Shown here: one piece after another, positions 7,390 through 15,511 of the stretch
Layout of the letters: the number at the start of each line of letters is the position of its first letter
Numbering within the stretch: position 1 is the first letter of the stretch
Source of the DNA: Rhodobacterales bacterium UBA5972
GTDB taxonomy: Bacteria > Pseudomonadota > Alphaproteobacteria > Rhodobacterales > Rhodobacteraceae
Assembly: GCA_002430125.1 (NCBI GenBank)
Contig: DJBQ01000133.1
Span: 473-27,771, forward strand
Length of the DNA stretch: 27,299 nt
Direction of reading: 5' to 3'
The notes under the pieces: generated by a model
Seen by the model: only the letters and a program-made list of their open reading frames with translations
Databases searched by the model: none
What the model was told of the DNA's origin: nothing
Translations under genes and position numbers: made by a program

Positions 7390-8283
7390 TTAGCGGGCAG
7401 GTTTTGCCTTTTTAGGCTGCAACAAGACGATCCCGGCCAGCATCAGGGCGAACGCCACCCAAACCCATGCGGAATAGGTTTCGCCAAGTAAAAGCATCGA
7501 CCATAACACGCCGGAACCCGTGACCAGATAGGCCGCTTGCGACGCGAAAACCGGCCCGCCACGCGTGACCAGCATGAAGAAACCTCCATACGCAAAAGCA
7601 TGCAGTACCGAGGTGGCAAGGATCGCCCATTCGACACGGCTCCAGGGGATCAATAGATCGACGAACTGGTTTGACAGTATGGCGCTGGGGACAACGGCGA
7701 GAAAGGCGGCCATTGATGACCCAAACAATATCTGCACCGGATCAAGATCAGCACCGCCATGCCATGTCAGAAAATTACCCTGAACCGCGTAACACATTGC
7801 GCTGATCAGGGTCAGTACGACGAAAATCGACCTTACATCAGATGGAAGGCTTGCCTCCGGTCCAAACATAACGGCAATTGCCAATGCACCAAGGGCGACG
7901 CCCAAAACCCGGCGAATTTCAAATTTATCAAAGCCAAGCAGTACGGCAACCGGCATCGCGAAAACCGGTGTTAGCCCCAAAAGGATCGAGAATATTCCGG
8001 CTGGCAGATGAGCTGCCGACAAGTAAAGCAGATAGTCCGGGATCAGGGTACCAAAGCAAGCAATTCCAATGAACAGGCCAATTGTATCGCGACGAAACGG
8101 AAACCGGCGGTGGGTCAGAAATGTTAAGGCGCCGCTGAAAACCAGAATAACCGTCAACTGCCAAAACATCACGCCAAGCGGCATGTACCCCGAGGAAACA
8201 GCGATTTTCGCCAGCGGATTGGTCAAGCCCCAGGACGTCGCCACAAAAAGCAACACCAGATAAAGCGACCAGTTTTTTTTCAA
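7390..8283 (-). CDS. EamA-family (DMT superfamily) transporter
   Basis: This 297-residue inner-membrane protein has about ten predicted helices arranged as two EamA repeats, roughly residues 5-140 and 150-290. The first helix contains VATSWGLTNPLAKIA, typical of the drug/metabolite transporter superfamily, and the protein ends with a short basic tail (PKKAKPAR). Such proteins export or exchange amino acids, metabolites or drugs; the substrate here is unknown. The start is a TTG at 8283 with only a weak AGG upstream, and it is followed at once by a run of eight A residues. A strong terminator (8301-8332) stands between it and the upstream binding-protein gene, so it may depend on read-through or a weak promoter of its own. 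It converges on the Fe-ADH gene, 46 bp away. Confidence 0.87.
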   Translation of the reverse strand: MKKNWSLYLVLLFVATSWGLTNPLAKIAVSSGYMPLGVMFWQLTVILVFSGALTFLTHRRFPFRRDTIGLFIGIACFGTLIPDYLLYLSAAHLPAGIFSILLGLTPVFAMPVAVLLGFDKFEIRRVLGVALGALAIAVMFGPEASLPSDVRSIFVVLTLISAMCYAVQGNFLTWHGGADLDPVQILFGSSMAAFLAVVPSAILSNQFVDLLIPWSRVEWAILATSVLHAFAYGGFFMLVTRGGPVFASQAAYLVTGSGVLWSMLLLGETYSAWVWVAFALMLAGIVLLQPKKAKPAR

Positions 8284-8300
8284 TTCAAAACCTATTACGC

Positions 8301-8332
8301 AAAAGAAAACAGGCCCCGCGTTCGGGGCCTGT
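8301..8332 (-). terminator. Rho-independent terminator after the quaternary-amine binding-protein gene
   Basis: Read on the minus strand, ACAGGCCCCG (8332-8323) pairs perfectly with CGGGGCCTGT (8318-8309) around a four-base loop. TTTTCTTTT (8309-8301) then follows. The 10-bp stem plus U-rich tail is a classic terminator placed 22 bp after the binding-protein stop, which starts at 8354. It ends only 18 bp before the start of the EamA gene at 8283. Confidence 0.88.
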
Positions 8333-8353
8333 CAGAACCGTGTGGTCGGTTGA

Positions 8354-9301
8354 TTAATTCAACCAAGCCTTCCAGATCGCTTCATTCTTGGCCAACCAGT
8401 CATCAACGACATCATCAATATCTTTGCCGTCAACGTCAATCGCCAGGATCATACTGGCCTGCTGATTGTTGGTCAGACGGGCGTTGGCAATGACTTTGGC
8501 AGCATCTGCATGCTTGGTCAGCATTTCCGGATTGCCCATGTTAAAGGTCACATCCTCGGCCCAACCGGTGGCTGGCCATTTTGCTTCGTCATAGGCAGGC
8601 AATGTCAGCGGCACCAAATCAAGGGCTGCGTGAATCCAATGCGGTTCCCAGGCATAGGCAACGAATGGTTCGCCGCGCTTAAAAGCCGCTTGCATTTCCG
8701 CCCAATGCGCGGTTTCCGAACCTAATTCAACCGCCACGAAATCCACGCCCAACGCATCAAGCCGGGGTTGGTCGTCACAGGCCCACGCGGCAACAGGGCA
8801 GCCAAGGATGCGGCCCTTGCCACCGGTTTCAAGGGTTTTGAACAGGTCGTTGTATTTCGAAAGGTCCTGAAAAGTCTTAAGATCTGGTGCTTTGGCATCA
8901 GGTCCTTCGACCAGATAACGCGGCACGTAGTAGTTGCTGACGCCAATAATTCCGGCATCCCCCAACTTGACGATCGACTCGTCGCCACCCCACTCCTTAA
9001 TGTAGTTGGATTTGATTGGGTTGTAGGATGGCCATGTTTCGCAGGAAAAATCAAAGTCGCCCGACCGGATGCCCTCAAACACGGCGGGTCCGCCGGGGAT
9101 GGTTACCAGTTTGAATTTATATCCCAGATTATCCTTGAGGATTGACTGGATGATATGGCATGTGACCATCCCGCCTGTCCAGTCAGCCTCGGGCACGGTC
9201 AGAATGCCAGCGGCACTGGCAGGTGCCAATGGCGCCATAATACCGGCGGCAGCAAGTGCAGCCGCGGCGACAGGTGTGGTCAGTTTTTTCAATAAACTCA
9301 T
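8354..9301 (-). CDS. Glycine betaine/quaternary-amine ABC transporter substrate-binding protein (ProX/OpuAC-like)
   Basis: This 315-residue periplasmic binding protein is of the OpuAC family (PF04069 type). It has a Sec signal peptide (MSLLKKLTTP then a long Ala-rich core, cleavage near SAA at about residue 30). Tryptophans and tyrosines lie at family positions that usually build the aromatic cage for a trimethylammonium head group: EADWTGG, CETWPSYNP, AYAWEPHW and AKWPATGW. Two cysteines in ILGCPVAAWACDD could form a disulfide. GGGAG ends six bases before the ATG at 9301. It lies downstream of the double-domain permease on the same strand, with a 123-bp gap holding a candidate promoter, and a strong terminator follows it. 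Glycine betaine, carnitine, choline or a sulfonium analogue are all possible ligands. Confidence 0.92.
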   Translation of the reverse strand: MSLLKKLTTPVAAAALAAAGIMAPLAPASAAGILTVPEADWTGGMVTCHIIQSILKDNLGYKFKLVTIPGGPAVFEGIRSGDFDFSCETWPSYNPIKSNYIKEWGGDESIVKLGDAGIIGVSNYYVPRYLVEGPDAKAPDLKTFQDLSKYNDLFKTLETGGKGRILGCPVAAWACDDQPRLDALGVDFVAVELGSETAHWAEMQAAFKRGEPFVAYAWEPHWIHAALDLVPLTLPAYDEAKWPATGWAEDVTFNMGNPEMLTKHADAAKVIANARLTNNQQASMILAIDVDGKDIDDVVDDWLAKNEAIWKAWLN

Positions 9302-9399
9302 CTTATTCTCCCGGTTTGATCGCCACTTTTGCGGCTTGATTGTTTGTTGGGTTTCCGATTTGCGGAACGGCTAAAGGCTAACGCTAATTGCGTGCCTTG

Positions 9400-9428
9400 T
9401 CTAAAGGTAATTCCACTGCTTTTGTCAA
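9400..9428 (-). promoter_or_regulatory. Candidate promoter for the quaternary-amine binding-protein gene
   Basis: On the minus strand a consensus -35 TTGACA (9428-9423) overlaps the permease stop codon and is followed after 17 bp by TTTAGA (9405-9400), a partial -10 match. Transcription would start near 9393, leaving a leader of about 90 bp. A separate promoter would allow the binding protein to be made in excess of the permease, as is common in ABC importers. Confidence 0.42.
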
Positions 9429-11560
9429 AGGCCCAGTGCCTGCCGTTGATTGCGGGTCCAGGCCTGGGTCAGCCGGTCAAGCACAATGGCCAGCAGAACA
9501 ATGCCGATCCCGGCCACCAGACCTTTTCCGGTATTGGCCAGATTCATCGCGTGAAACACTTCTTTGCCAAGGCCAAGACCGCCAACCAGCGGCGTGATCA
9601 CCTGCATTGCAAGCGCCATGACCACCGCCTGATTGACCCCAAGAATGATCGAGGGCGAGGCCATTGGCAGCTTGACCTTGATCAGCGACTGCAATCCGGT
9701 CGACCCGAAGGCGTTGGCAACTTCGTTGATCTCGGGCGGCAATTGGCGCAAGCCAAGGGTTGTCATCCTGATCATCGGCGGCACCGCATAAATCACCGTG
9801 GCGATAATAGCTGTCACCGGATTGCCGCCGAAGAACATCAAAGCGGGGATCAGGTAAACGAAAGTCGGCATGGTTTGCATCGTGTCCAAGATCGGTCGCA
9901 GGATCGCATCAAGCGGCCGGTTATAGGCGGCAGCAACCCCCAGCGGCAGACCGATCATGATACACACGACCACAGCGGCGATGGTCGAGGCCATGGTATA
10001 CATCGTGATCGCCCAAAGGCCGGAAAGTGCTGTGAAAGTCAGGGCGGCCACGGTCGTTACCGCAAAGGCCAAACCGGCCGAGCGCCAGACGATCAAAAAC
10101 ATCATCGCCATGACATAGAACCACGGCAGACCGACTAAAAATTTGTCGAGCGGGTTGAGCACGTAAAGGTAAATGAAGGCCCGTATCCCTTTGGTTATCC
10201 CGATGAAGGTCGGGCTCACGGTCAGCCAATCCACTGCATCGTCAACCGGACCCCGCAGCGTGAAATGCCAGGCGCGCGGGAAGCTTCCGATCGGCGATAC
10301 CCACGCGTCCCATAGATATACCGCAAGAATAATCGTAGCACCGGTTACAAATGTCCGGTGATTACGCATCCATTCGATCAGGTTTTCCGCAGTCCCTTTA
10401 TGGACCACCCCCAGGAAAGCCCCGACCGGAAGCGCAATCGCGTCAACCAAAAGGCGGGCGGCGGCGGCAACCGAGTTCCAGACTAATTCAACGCCATCCT
10501 CAACCCAAATTGCTGGTTTTGAGTGGACCCATGCTTGTGGTAACAGCCTGAAAGTCCGGGTCTTGTTGGCCATCGCCATACCACTTGAGGCGGGTTTGCT
10601 CATCGCAAGGGTCACGCGGTCAAAAATGATCGCCATGAAGACGATGCACAATCCGGCCTCAAGCGACCAGCCGACTTTTAGTTTCCGGATAGCTTTCCAG
10701 ACTTCTTCGCCTAAACCACCCGCACCGATGAACACAGCCAATACGGCCAACCCCAGCGCCATCATGATCGTCTGGTTGACCCCCAGCATGATCGACGGCA
10801 TCGCTTGGGGTAACTGTACTTTGAAAAGCATTTGCCAGCGTGTGGACCCAAACGCCCGTGCCGCCTCGATTGTCGAGGCAGGCACTTGCCGGATACCCAG
10901 ATTGGTCAGCCTGACGGCCGGCGGTACGGCGTAAATAATCACCGCCATTGCCGCTGACGGCGCACTCGCACCAAAGAAAAATATCGCCGGGATCAGGTAA
11001 ACAAAGGCCGGCATGGTCTGCATTGTATCAAGCACCGGACGCAGGATCGCCTCGAACCGGTCACTTTGTGCACTGGCAACCCCAAGGGCGATCCCCAAAA
11101 CAACCGATATCGCCACTGAAACCACCATAAGCGCCAATGTGGACATCGCCGGATCCCACATCTGCATGAAACCCCAGAACATGCTGCCGCACAGGGTGAA
11201 CAGCGCCAGTCGCAACCCGCCATAGGCAAGGGCTGGCAATGTGATTGCCAAGATCACGATGGGCCAGGGTTTGAACCACAGAAACTCTTCCAACGCCTCA
11301 AGCACCGTCCCGACCGCTGCGGAAACCGCGCGGGTATAGCCTTTTATGTGTATTTCAAGCCAGCTTTCAGCCTGATTGATCCCCTCGGCCAGATAAAACC
11401 GGTCAGAAATTTGGGTTGGAAAAGGGAACTGATCCCGCGTCTGCCCCCAAACAATCAGCGACAAAACAAAGCCGATTAGAATTGTTGCCATCAAACTGTA
11501 ATCCGAGCCACCAAAGGTAAGCGTCGTTTGATAGCGCCGGAAAATCGATTGCGTCGTCAT
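9425..11560 (-). CDS. Glycine betaine/quaternary-amine ABC transporter permease with two fused permease domains (ProW/OpuAB-like)
   Basis: This 711-residue inner-membrane protein contains two complete ProW-type BPD_transp_1 domains in one chain. Each has the near-identical segment LDTMQTMP(A/T)FVYLIPA (about residues 178-192 and 558-572), YAVPP, and an EAA loop: EAARAFGSTRWQMLFKVQLPQ in the first and EVANAFGSTGLQSLIKVKLP in the second. Each half also has extra N-terminal helices and a periplasmic stretch. A single polypeptide can therefore supply both halves of the translocation pore that ProW/OpuAB normally forms as a homodimer. ATG 11560, preceded by GGCAGGG, is preferred over the in-frame TTG at 11623. 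The cognate binding protein lies downstream, and the ATPase is divergent across a 131-bp gap. The two halves look like an ancient duplication, not a recent one, because they are clearly diverged. Confidence 0.92.
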   Translation of the reverse strand: MTTQSIFRRYQTTLTFGGSDYSLMATILIGFVLSLIVWGQTRDQFPFPTQISDRFYLAEGINQAESWLEIHIKGYTRAVSAAVGTVLEALEEFLWFKPWPIVILAITLPALAYGGLRLALFTLCGSMFWGFMQMWDPAMSTLALMVVSVAISVVLGIALGVASAQSDRFEAILRPVLDTMQTMPAFVYLIPAIFFFGASAPSAAMAVIIYAVPPAVRLTNLGIRQVPASTIEAARAFGSTRWQMLFKVQLPQAMPSIMLGVNQTIMMALGLAVLAVFIGAGGLGEEVWKAIRKLKVGWSLEAGLCIVFMAIIFDRVTLAMSKPASSGMAMANKTRTFRLLPQAWVHSKPAIWVEDGVELVWNSVAAAARLLVDAIALPVGAFLGVVHKGTAENLIEWMRNHRTFVTGATIILAVYLWDAWVSPIGSFPRAWHFTLRGPVDDAVDWLTVSPTFIGITKGIRAFIYLYVLNPLDKFLVGLPWFYVMAMMFLIVWRSAGLAFAVTTVAALTFTALSGLWAITMYTMASTIAAVVVCIMIGLPLGVAAAYNRPLDAILRPILDTMQTMPTFVYLIPALMFFGGNPVTAIIATVIYAVPPMIRMTTLGLRQLPPEINEVANAFGSTGLQSLIKVKLPMASPSIILGVNQAVVMALAMQVITPLVGGLGLGKEVFHAMNLANTGKGLVAGIGIVLLAIVLDRLTQAWTRNQRQALGL

Positions 11561-11691
11561 GCACCCTGCCCCTTTCGCCGTAGTTTTGAAGATAACTCTG
11601 CTCAGGTAAAGCCTTTTTGCCAAAAATCGCTTGCTTCATGACATATGATTGGAAACACTGTTCATCACGGCCGAAAAATGAAGGATATTGG

Positions 11692-12720
11692 ATGACCGGA
11701 CTTCCAAAAATCGTGTGTAACAATATTTGGAAGATTTTCGGCCCTCATCCCGAACGAACTCTGGAGACGATGGACCGAACCATGTCGCGCAGCGAGGTTC
11801 AGGACCAAACTGGTCACGTGGTCGCGGTCAAAGACGTGTCATTTCAGGTCGAGTTGGGCGAATGTTTCGTTGTAATGGGGCTGTCAGGGTCGGGGAAATC
11901 GACGCTGGTGCGGTGCCTGTCGCGGTTGATCGAACCAACCAGCGGCGAAGTGCTGATTGATGGTCAGGATGTAACAAAAATGGGTCGAAGCGACCTGTTG
12001 GATTTGCGCCGCCGCAAAATGGCAATGGTGTTCCAGCATTTCGGTCTGTTTCCGCATCGCAAGGTGATCGACAACATTTCCTATGGGTTAGAAGTGCGCG
12101 GTATCAACAAAGCCGAACGCACCGCCAAAGCGATGGAAGTTCTGGAGCTTGTCGGCCTTAGCGGCTGGGATCAACATTACCCGCGCGAGCTGTCCGGCGG
12201 CATGCAACAACGGGTTGGGCTGGCGCGTGCAATGGCGGTTGATCCGGAAATCCTGATATTCGACGAACCATTTTCAGCCCTTGATCCGTTGATTCGCCGT
12301 GAAATGCAGGACGAGTTGATCAGCCTGCAAAGCAAGCTCAAAAAAACCATGGTTTTCATCACGCATGATTTTCTTGAGGCGATTAAGATGGGCGATCACA
12401 TTGCCATCATGAAGGATGGTGAAATCAGCCAGATTGGCACCGCCGAGGAAATCGTGGCAAATCCTGCAAACAAATATGTGCGCGAATTCACGGAAGATGT
12501 GCCGCGCTACAAGGTACTGTCGGCCGGCAAAGTCATGCGCCCGGCAAGTGACGCGGCTTTCAAAACAGGCGAGCAGGTTAATTCACACGCCAAAATCGAA
12601 ACGCTAATTGATCGCGTTGCTGACAGTGACACAGCCCTTGCCGTTGTTAACAATGCTGGAAAAGTTGTTGGCGAAATCGACCGGTCAATTATTTTGCACG
12701 CAATGAAATCAAAGAGTTGA
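11692..12720 (+). CDS. Glycine betaine/quaternary-amine ABC transporter ATP-binding protein (ProV/OpuAA-like)
   Basis: This 342-residue ATPase powers the ProU/OpuA-type importer. The Walker A is GLSGSGKST (residues 63-71), the signature LSGGMQQR (167-174), and the Walker B ILIFDEPFSALDP. A switch histidine is in FITHDFLEA. The long N-terminal segment with IWKIFGPHPER, ahead of the usual beta-strand, is typical of ProV/OpuAA proteins. The tail after about residue 270 is shorter than the tandem CBS module of Bacillus or Lactococcus OpuAA and holds at most one CBS-like unit ending DRSIILHAM. ATG 11692 follows AAGGA at normal spacing and is preferred over upstream in-frame starts. The gene is divergent to its permease and 10 bp ahead of an SDR gene, with which it is probably cotranscribed. 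Confidence 0.92.
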   Translation: MTGLPKIVCNNIWKIFGPHPERTLETMDRTMSRSEVQDQTGHVVAVKDVSFQVELGECFVVMGLSGSGKSTLVRCLSRLIEPTSGEVLIDGQDVTKMGRSDLLDLRRRKMAMVFQHFGLFPHRKVIDNISYGLEVRGINKAERTAKAMEVLELVGLSGWDQHYPRELSGGMQQRVGLARAMAVDPEILIFDEPFSALDPLIRREMQDELISLQSKLKKTMVFITHDFLEAIKMGDHIAIMKDGEISQIGTAEEIVANPANKYVREFTEDVPRYKVLSAGKVMRPASDAAFKTGEQVNSHAKIETLIDRVADSDTALAVVNNAGKVVGEIDRSIILHAMKSKS

Positions 12721-12730
12721 GGCGGCTTAC

Positions 12731-13498
12731 ATGACACCTCGCGTGGCCTTGATTACCGGCGGCCTGACAGGGATCGGTCTGGCCTCGGCCAAGGCTTTGG
12801 CGTCTGCCGGGCATTCGGTCGCCATATGTTCGCGCCGTGGGGACGAAGATGAATTGGCGGCCAGCGCACTTGCGGCCCTAAACGGCGCGTGTTTGATCGG
12901 GGCTGTCGACGTGGCCAGCCAAACGTCGATTAACGCGTTTGTCACAGAGGTTAAGCAACAATTCGGACCGCCCCAAATACTGGTCAATGCTGCCGGAAAT
13001 TACCGCGAAGCATTCTTGTCCGACCCGGATGACGCCGCGTGGTTTGACCAGATCGATATCAATCTGAACGGCTGTTACCGCACGATCCGCGCGACGTTTG
13101 CCGGGATGCAGGCGCTGGGTTGGGGGCGGATTGTCAACATCGCCTCGACCGCTGGAACCAAAGGGGCGGCCGGATATTCCGGGTATTGCGCGGCCAAAGC
13201 AGGGGTGATCGGGTTAAGCAAAGCGGTCGCCGTTGAAGGCGCTCCTTACGGCATCAACGCGATTTCGATCAGCCCCACTTGGGTTGAAACGCCGATGATG
13301 GACAACGCGCTGTTGCGGCACGCGGCAGCGACCGGTGGCGACATCTCGGCGGCCAAAGCAGCGCTGATGCGCTCAAACCCGCAGGGCAGGCTGGTTCAAC
13401 CCGGTGAAATCGGATCCGTCGTCGGCTTTTTCTGCTCGGATCAATCGCAAGGCCTGACCAATGTGGATATCCAGATCAATGCCGGAGCGGATTGGTAA
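12731..13498 (+). CDS. Short-chain dehydrogenase/reductase (SDR)
   Basis: This 255-residue classical SDR has the cofactor motif TGGLTGIG (9-16), NAAG (86-89), and the catalytic set Ser139, Tyr152 and Lys156 (YCAAK). CSRRGDED follows the second beta-strand; the arginines there suggest NADP(H). It would reduce or oxidise a carbonyl/alcohol, and family members include 3-oxoacyl-ACP reductases and sugar or polyol dehydrogenases. It starts 10 bp after the betaine-type ATPase gene, with GAGG eight bases before the ATG, and runs directly into the MBL-fold hydrolase gene. That suggests a function tied to the imported compound. Substrate not assignable. Confidence 0.9.
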   Translation: MTPRVALITGGLTGIGLASAKALASAGHSVAICSRRGDEDELAASALAALNGACLIGAVDVASQTSINAFVTEVKQQFGPPQILVNAAGNYREAFLSDPDDAAWFDQIDINLNGCYRTIRATFAGMQALGWGRIVNIASTAGTKGAAGYSGYCAAKAGVIGLSKAVAVEGAPYGINAISISPTWVETPMMDNALLRHAAATGGDISAAKAALMRSNPQGRLVQPGEIGSVVGFFCSDQSQGLTNVDIQINAGADW

Positions 13499-13506
13499 CA
13501 AACGCA

Positions 13507-14307
13507 ATGCCGTTCAAGACATTCCAGATTTCCGACGGCGTTTCACTGATCCAGGAAACTGGAGTCGCCAATTTCATGCGCTGCAATATCTGGCACATCA
13601 AAGGCCGCGATTTTGATCTGGTGGTCGATACCGGCATGGGATTAAGCCCGCTGAAGGCGCATATTGTGGCGGCGACTGAAAAACCGCTTAAGGCATTGGT
13701 AACCCACTGCCATTTCGATCATTCCGGCGGTTTACATGAATTTGACTGCCGGCTTGGTCACCGGGCCGAGGCGGATATTCTGGCCAATCCTGCCAACGAG
13801 GCTGTTGTCTATGGCGGTGGCTGGACCAAAATCGAAATCGTTGACCCAAAAGCACATCCTGAATACCGCCCGGAAACCTATAGCATCACCCCTGCCCCGC
13901 TGACCGGGCATCTGGATGAAGGCGACCTGATCGATTTGGGCGACCGGGCGTTTCAGGTCTTGCACCTTCCCGGCCATTCACCGGGATCAATTGGTTTGTG
14001 GGACGTAAAGTCCAAAACCCTGTTCAGTGGTGATGCAGTTTACGATGGCGAACTTTTGGACGGGCTTTACCATTCGGATAAGGCGATTTACGCCCACACC
14101 TTATCCCGCATCCGCAACCTTGGGGCCGAGGTGTTTCACGCCGGGCATTATCCGTCGTTCGGGCAGGCGCAAATGACCACGTTGATCGACACATATATGG
14201 CCGGAAACAACACGCTTTCCGATCCGGTTGCGTGGTTTAATGACGAAAAAGAAAAATCCACCGATATGTTCGCCGATCAGGATTGGAGCGGTGCCGCGCA
14301 TGGCTAA
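13507..14307 (+). CDS. Metallo-beta-lactamase-fold hydrolase
   Basis: This 266-residue cytoplasmic protein (from ATG 13507) has the full two-metal site of the MBL superfamily. HCHFDH is at residues 67-72, followed by the third histidine in HLPGHSPGS, the bridging aspartate in FSGDAVYDGE and the last histidine in AGHYPSFG. No signal peptide is seen. Relatives hydrolyse lactones, thioesters (glyoxalase II) or phosphodiesters. In the context of an SDR and a transporter, a lactone or thioester hydrolase role is plausible but unproven. A TTG at 13492 in the same frame has GGAG four bases upstream and overlaps the SDR stop, so the start may be 13492 instead. It overlaps the following EamA gene by 8 bp. 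Confidence 0.88.
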   Translation: MPFKTFQISDGVSLIQETGVANFMRCNIWHIKGRDFDLVVDTGMGLSPLKAHIVAATEKPLKALVTHCHFDHSGGLHEFDCRLGHRAEADILANPANEAVVYGGGWTKIEIVDPKAHPEYRPETYSITPAPLTGHLDEGDLIDLGDRAFQVLHLPGHSPGSIGLWDVKSKTLFSGDAVYDGELLDGLYHSDKAIYAHTLSRIRNLGAEVFHAGHYPSFGQAQMTTLIDTYMAGNNTLSDPVAWFNDEKEKSTDMFADQDWSGAAHG

Positions 14308-15181
14308 GCCGGTGTCTGACCGCGCCGCAAGTCTGGCCTTGTTCACCGCCGCCGCGTTTTGGGGGCTTTACTGGTGGCCAGTACGCGAAATTGGAGCCGC
14401 AGGGTTTTCGCCGTCTTTCAGCGTTGCATTTTTCAATTCCGCGCCACTGGTGATCCTGTTGCCGCTGGTGATCTGGCACCGCAAAACCCAGTTTGCACAT
14501 TTTCGCCAAACGCTGTTGATCGGCTGCCTGATGGGCGTCGGGTTGGGGTTTTATGCCACCGGACTGGCGGTCTCGTCGGTGATCCGGGTGACGATGTTGT
14601 TCTACCTCACTCCGGTTTGGTCGACGATCATCGGGGTTTTCTGGCTGCGCGAGCCCCTGACACGACCGCGTATTGCGGCGATTGTTCTGGGCTTTGCCGG
14701 GCTGTGGCTGATGCTTTCAAGCGGCGACGGTTTCAGCCAGCCTTTAAACTTTGGCGACTTTTTTGCGCTGGCGTCGGGCGTGTTTTGGGGATTTGGCGCA
14801 GCCTCGATCAAACGCTGGCCAGAAACTCCGACGACGATGACGACACTTATCCAGTTCATTTTCGTTATCCTTTTCTGCACATTTGTAGGCAGAGTGTTTT
14901 TTGACGATCCACTGCCCGCGATGACCGCGTTGCGCAACGCCCTGCCGACCGCGGTTTTGACGTCGGTTTTGATCCTGCTGCCGACAAGCTTTGTAATGTT
15001 CGTCGCCGCCAAACAACTGTTCCCCGGGCGTGTCGGCATCCTTATGATGTCCGAAGTGCTGGTGGCGATAATTAGTGCCAGTATCCTTTTGCCTGACGAA
15101 ACACTGTCTGTTTGGCAATGGTTTGGGTGCGCCACAATCCTAAGCGCATGCCTGATCGAAGTTTCCGGCCGGAGTGCGTAA
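14300..15181 (+). CDS. EamA-family (DMT superfamily) transporter
   Basis: This 293-residue inner-membrane protein has about ten predicted helices in two EamA repeats. It opens with AAAFWGLYWWPVREI and contains the typical second-repeat start FFALASGVFWGFGAASIKRW (about residues 155-175). ATG 14300 lies inside the end of the MBL gene (8-bp overlap), implying translational coupling. The frame can be extended upstream to 14228, but that part would be a charged shadow of the MBL gene. It probably exports or imports a metabolite linked to the SDR and MBL reactions. It is not a close copy of the other EamA protein (7390-8283), although both flank the betaine-type system. Confidence 0.88.
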   Translation: MAKPVSDRAASLALFTAAAFWGLYWWPVREIGAAGFSPSFSVAFFNSAPLVILLPLVIWHRKTQFAHFRQTLLIGCLMGVGLGFYATGLAVSSVIRVTMLFYLTPVWSTIIGVFWLREPLTRPRIAAIVLGFAGLWLMLSSGDGFSQPLNFGDFFALASGVFWGFGAASIKRWPETPTTMTTLIQFIFVILFCTFVGRVFFDDPLPAMTALRNALPTAVLTSVLILLPTSFVMFVAAKQLFPGRVGILMMSEVLVAIISASILLPDETLSVWQWFGCATILSACLIEVSGRSA

Positions 15182-15511
15182 GGGGCTGTCATGTCTTTGG
15201 CATGTTCAAACCCTGAACCTGCCGACTTTGAAACATCGCGCGAACCGACACTAATACTGTCGCCGAAACACCGTTTAAGTCAAAGATCGGCCAGACCTGC
15301 GAAACCCAGACACCGAAACCGCAAATTTTGCGAAACGACATTCCGACACGCGGTATTGGCACGGCAATATTTCCTGACTAAGCTTCCTGAAACAGGAGTC
15401 GCATCTGGCCTGCCAGCTTGGCAGTGAACTTTCAGGGCGGCTGATCCGGGGGGATTAGAATTTGGGCCAACATTCAGCACCTGCAACCAACCTTAAACAC
15501 GCTGTCAACAC
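15182..15511. promoter_or_regulatory. Intergenic region before the catabolic operon, with repeats and a candidate promoter
   Basis: This 330-bp gap precedes the acyl-CoA ligase gene. Short inverted repeats are CGCAAA-T-TTTGCG (15320-15332), TCCTG-AAA-CAGGA (15385-15397) and CTGCCA-GCT-TGGCAG (15410-15424). TTCCTGA occurs twice, 14 bp apart (15371 and 15385). A 78-codon open frame from ATG 15191 has a GGGG-like ribosome site but an arginine/proline-rich, featureless product; I treat it as chance. No clear terminator for the upstream operon is visible. Confidence 0.45.
15356..15384 (+). promoter_or_regulatory. Candidate sigma70 promoter for the catabolic operon
   Basis: TTGGCA (15356-15361) and TAAGCT (15379-15384) are spaced by 17 bp. 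Two of the inverted repeats in this gap (15385-15397 and 15410-15424) lie just downstream, where a repressor could block elongation or initiation. The -10 match is only moderate. Confidence 0.33.

Noticed and set aside
9329..10138. A 269-codon plus-strand open frame opposite the betaine permease
   Set aside because: Antisense shadow of a membrane protein, with His/Arg/Gln-rich low-complexity translation and no domain features.
15191..15427. A 78-codon plus-strand open frame with a GGGG-like ribosome site, 9 bp after the EamA gene
   Set aside because: The product is rich in Arg, Pro and Ser with no domain, helix or signal features, and it overlaps the candidate promoter and repeats. More likely a chance frame in the leader region.
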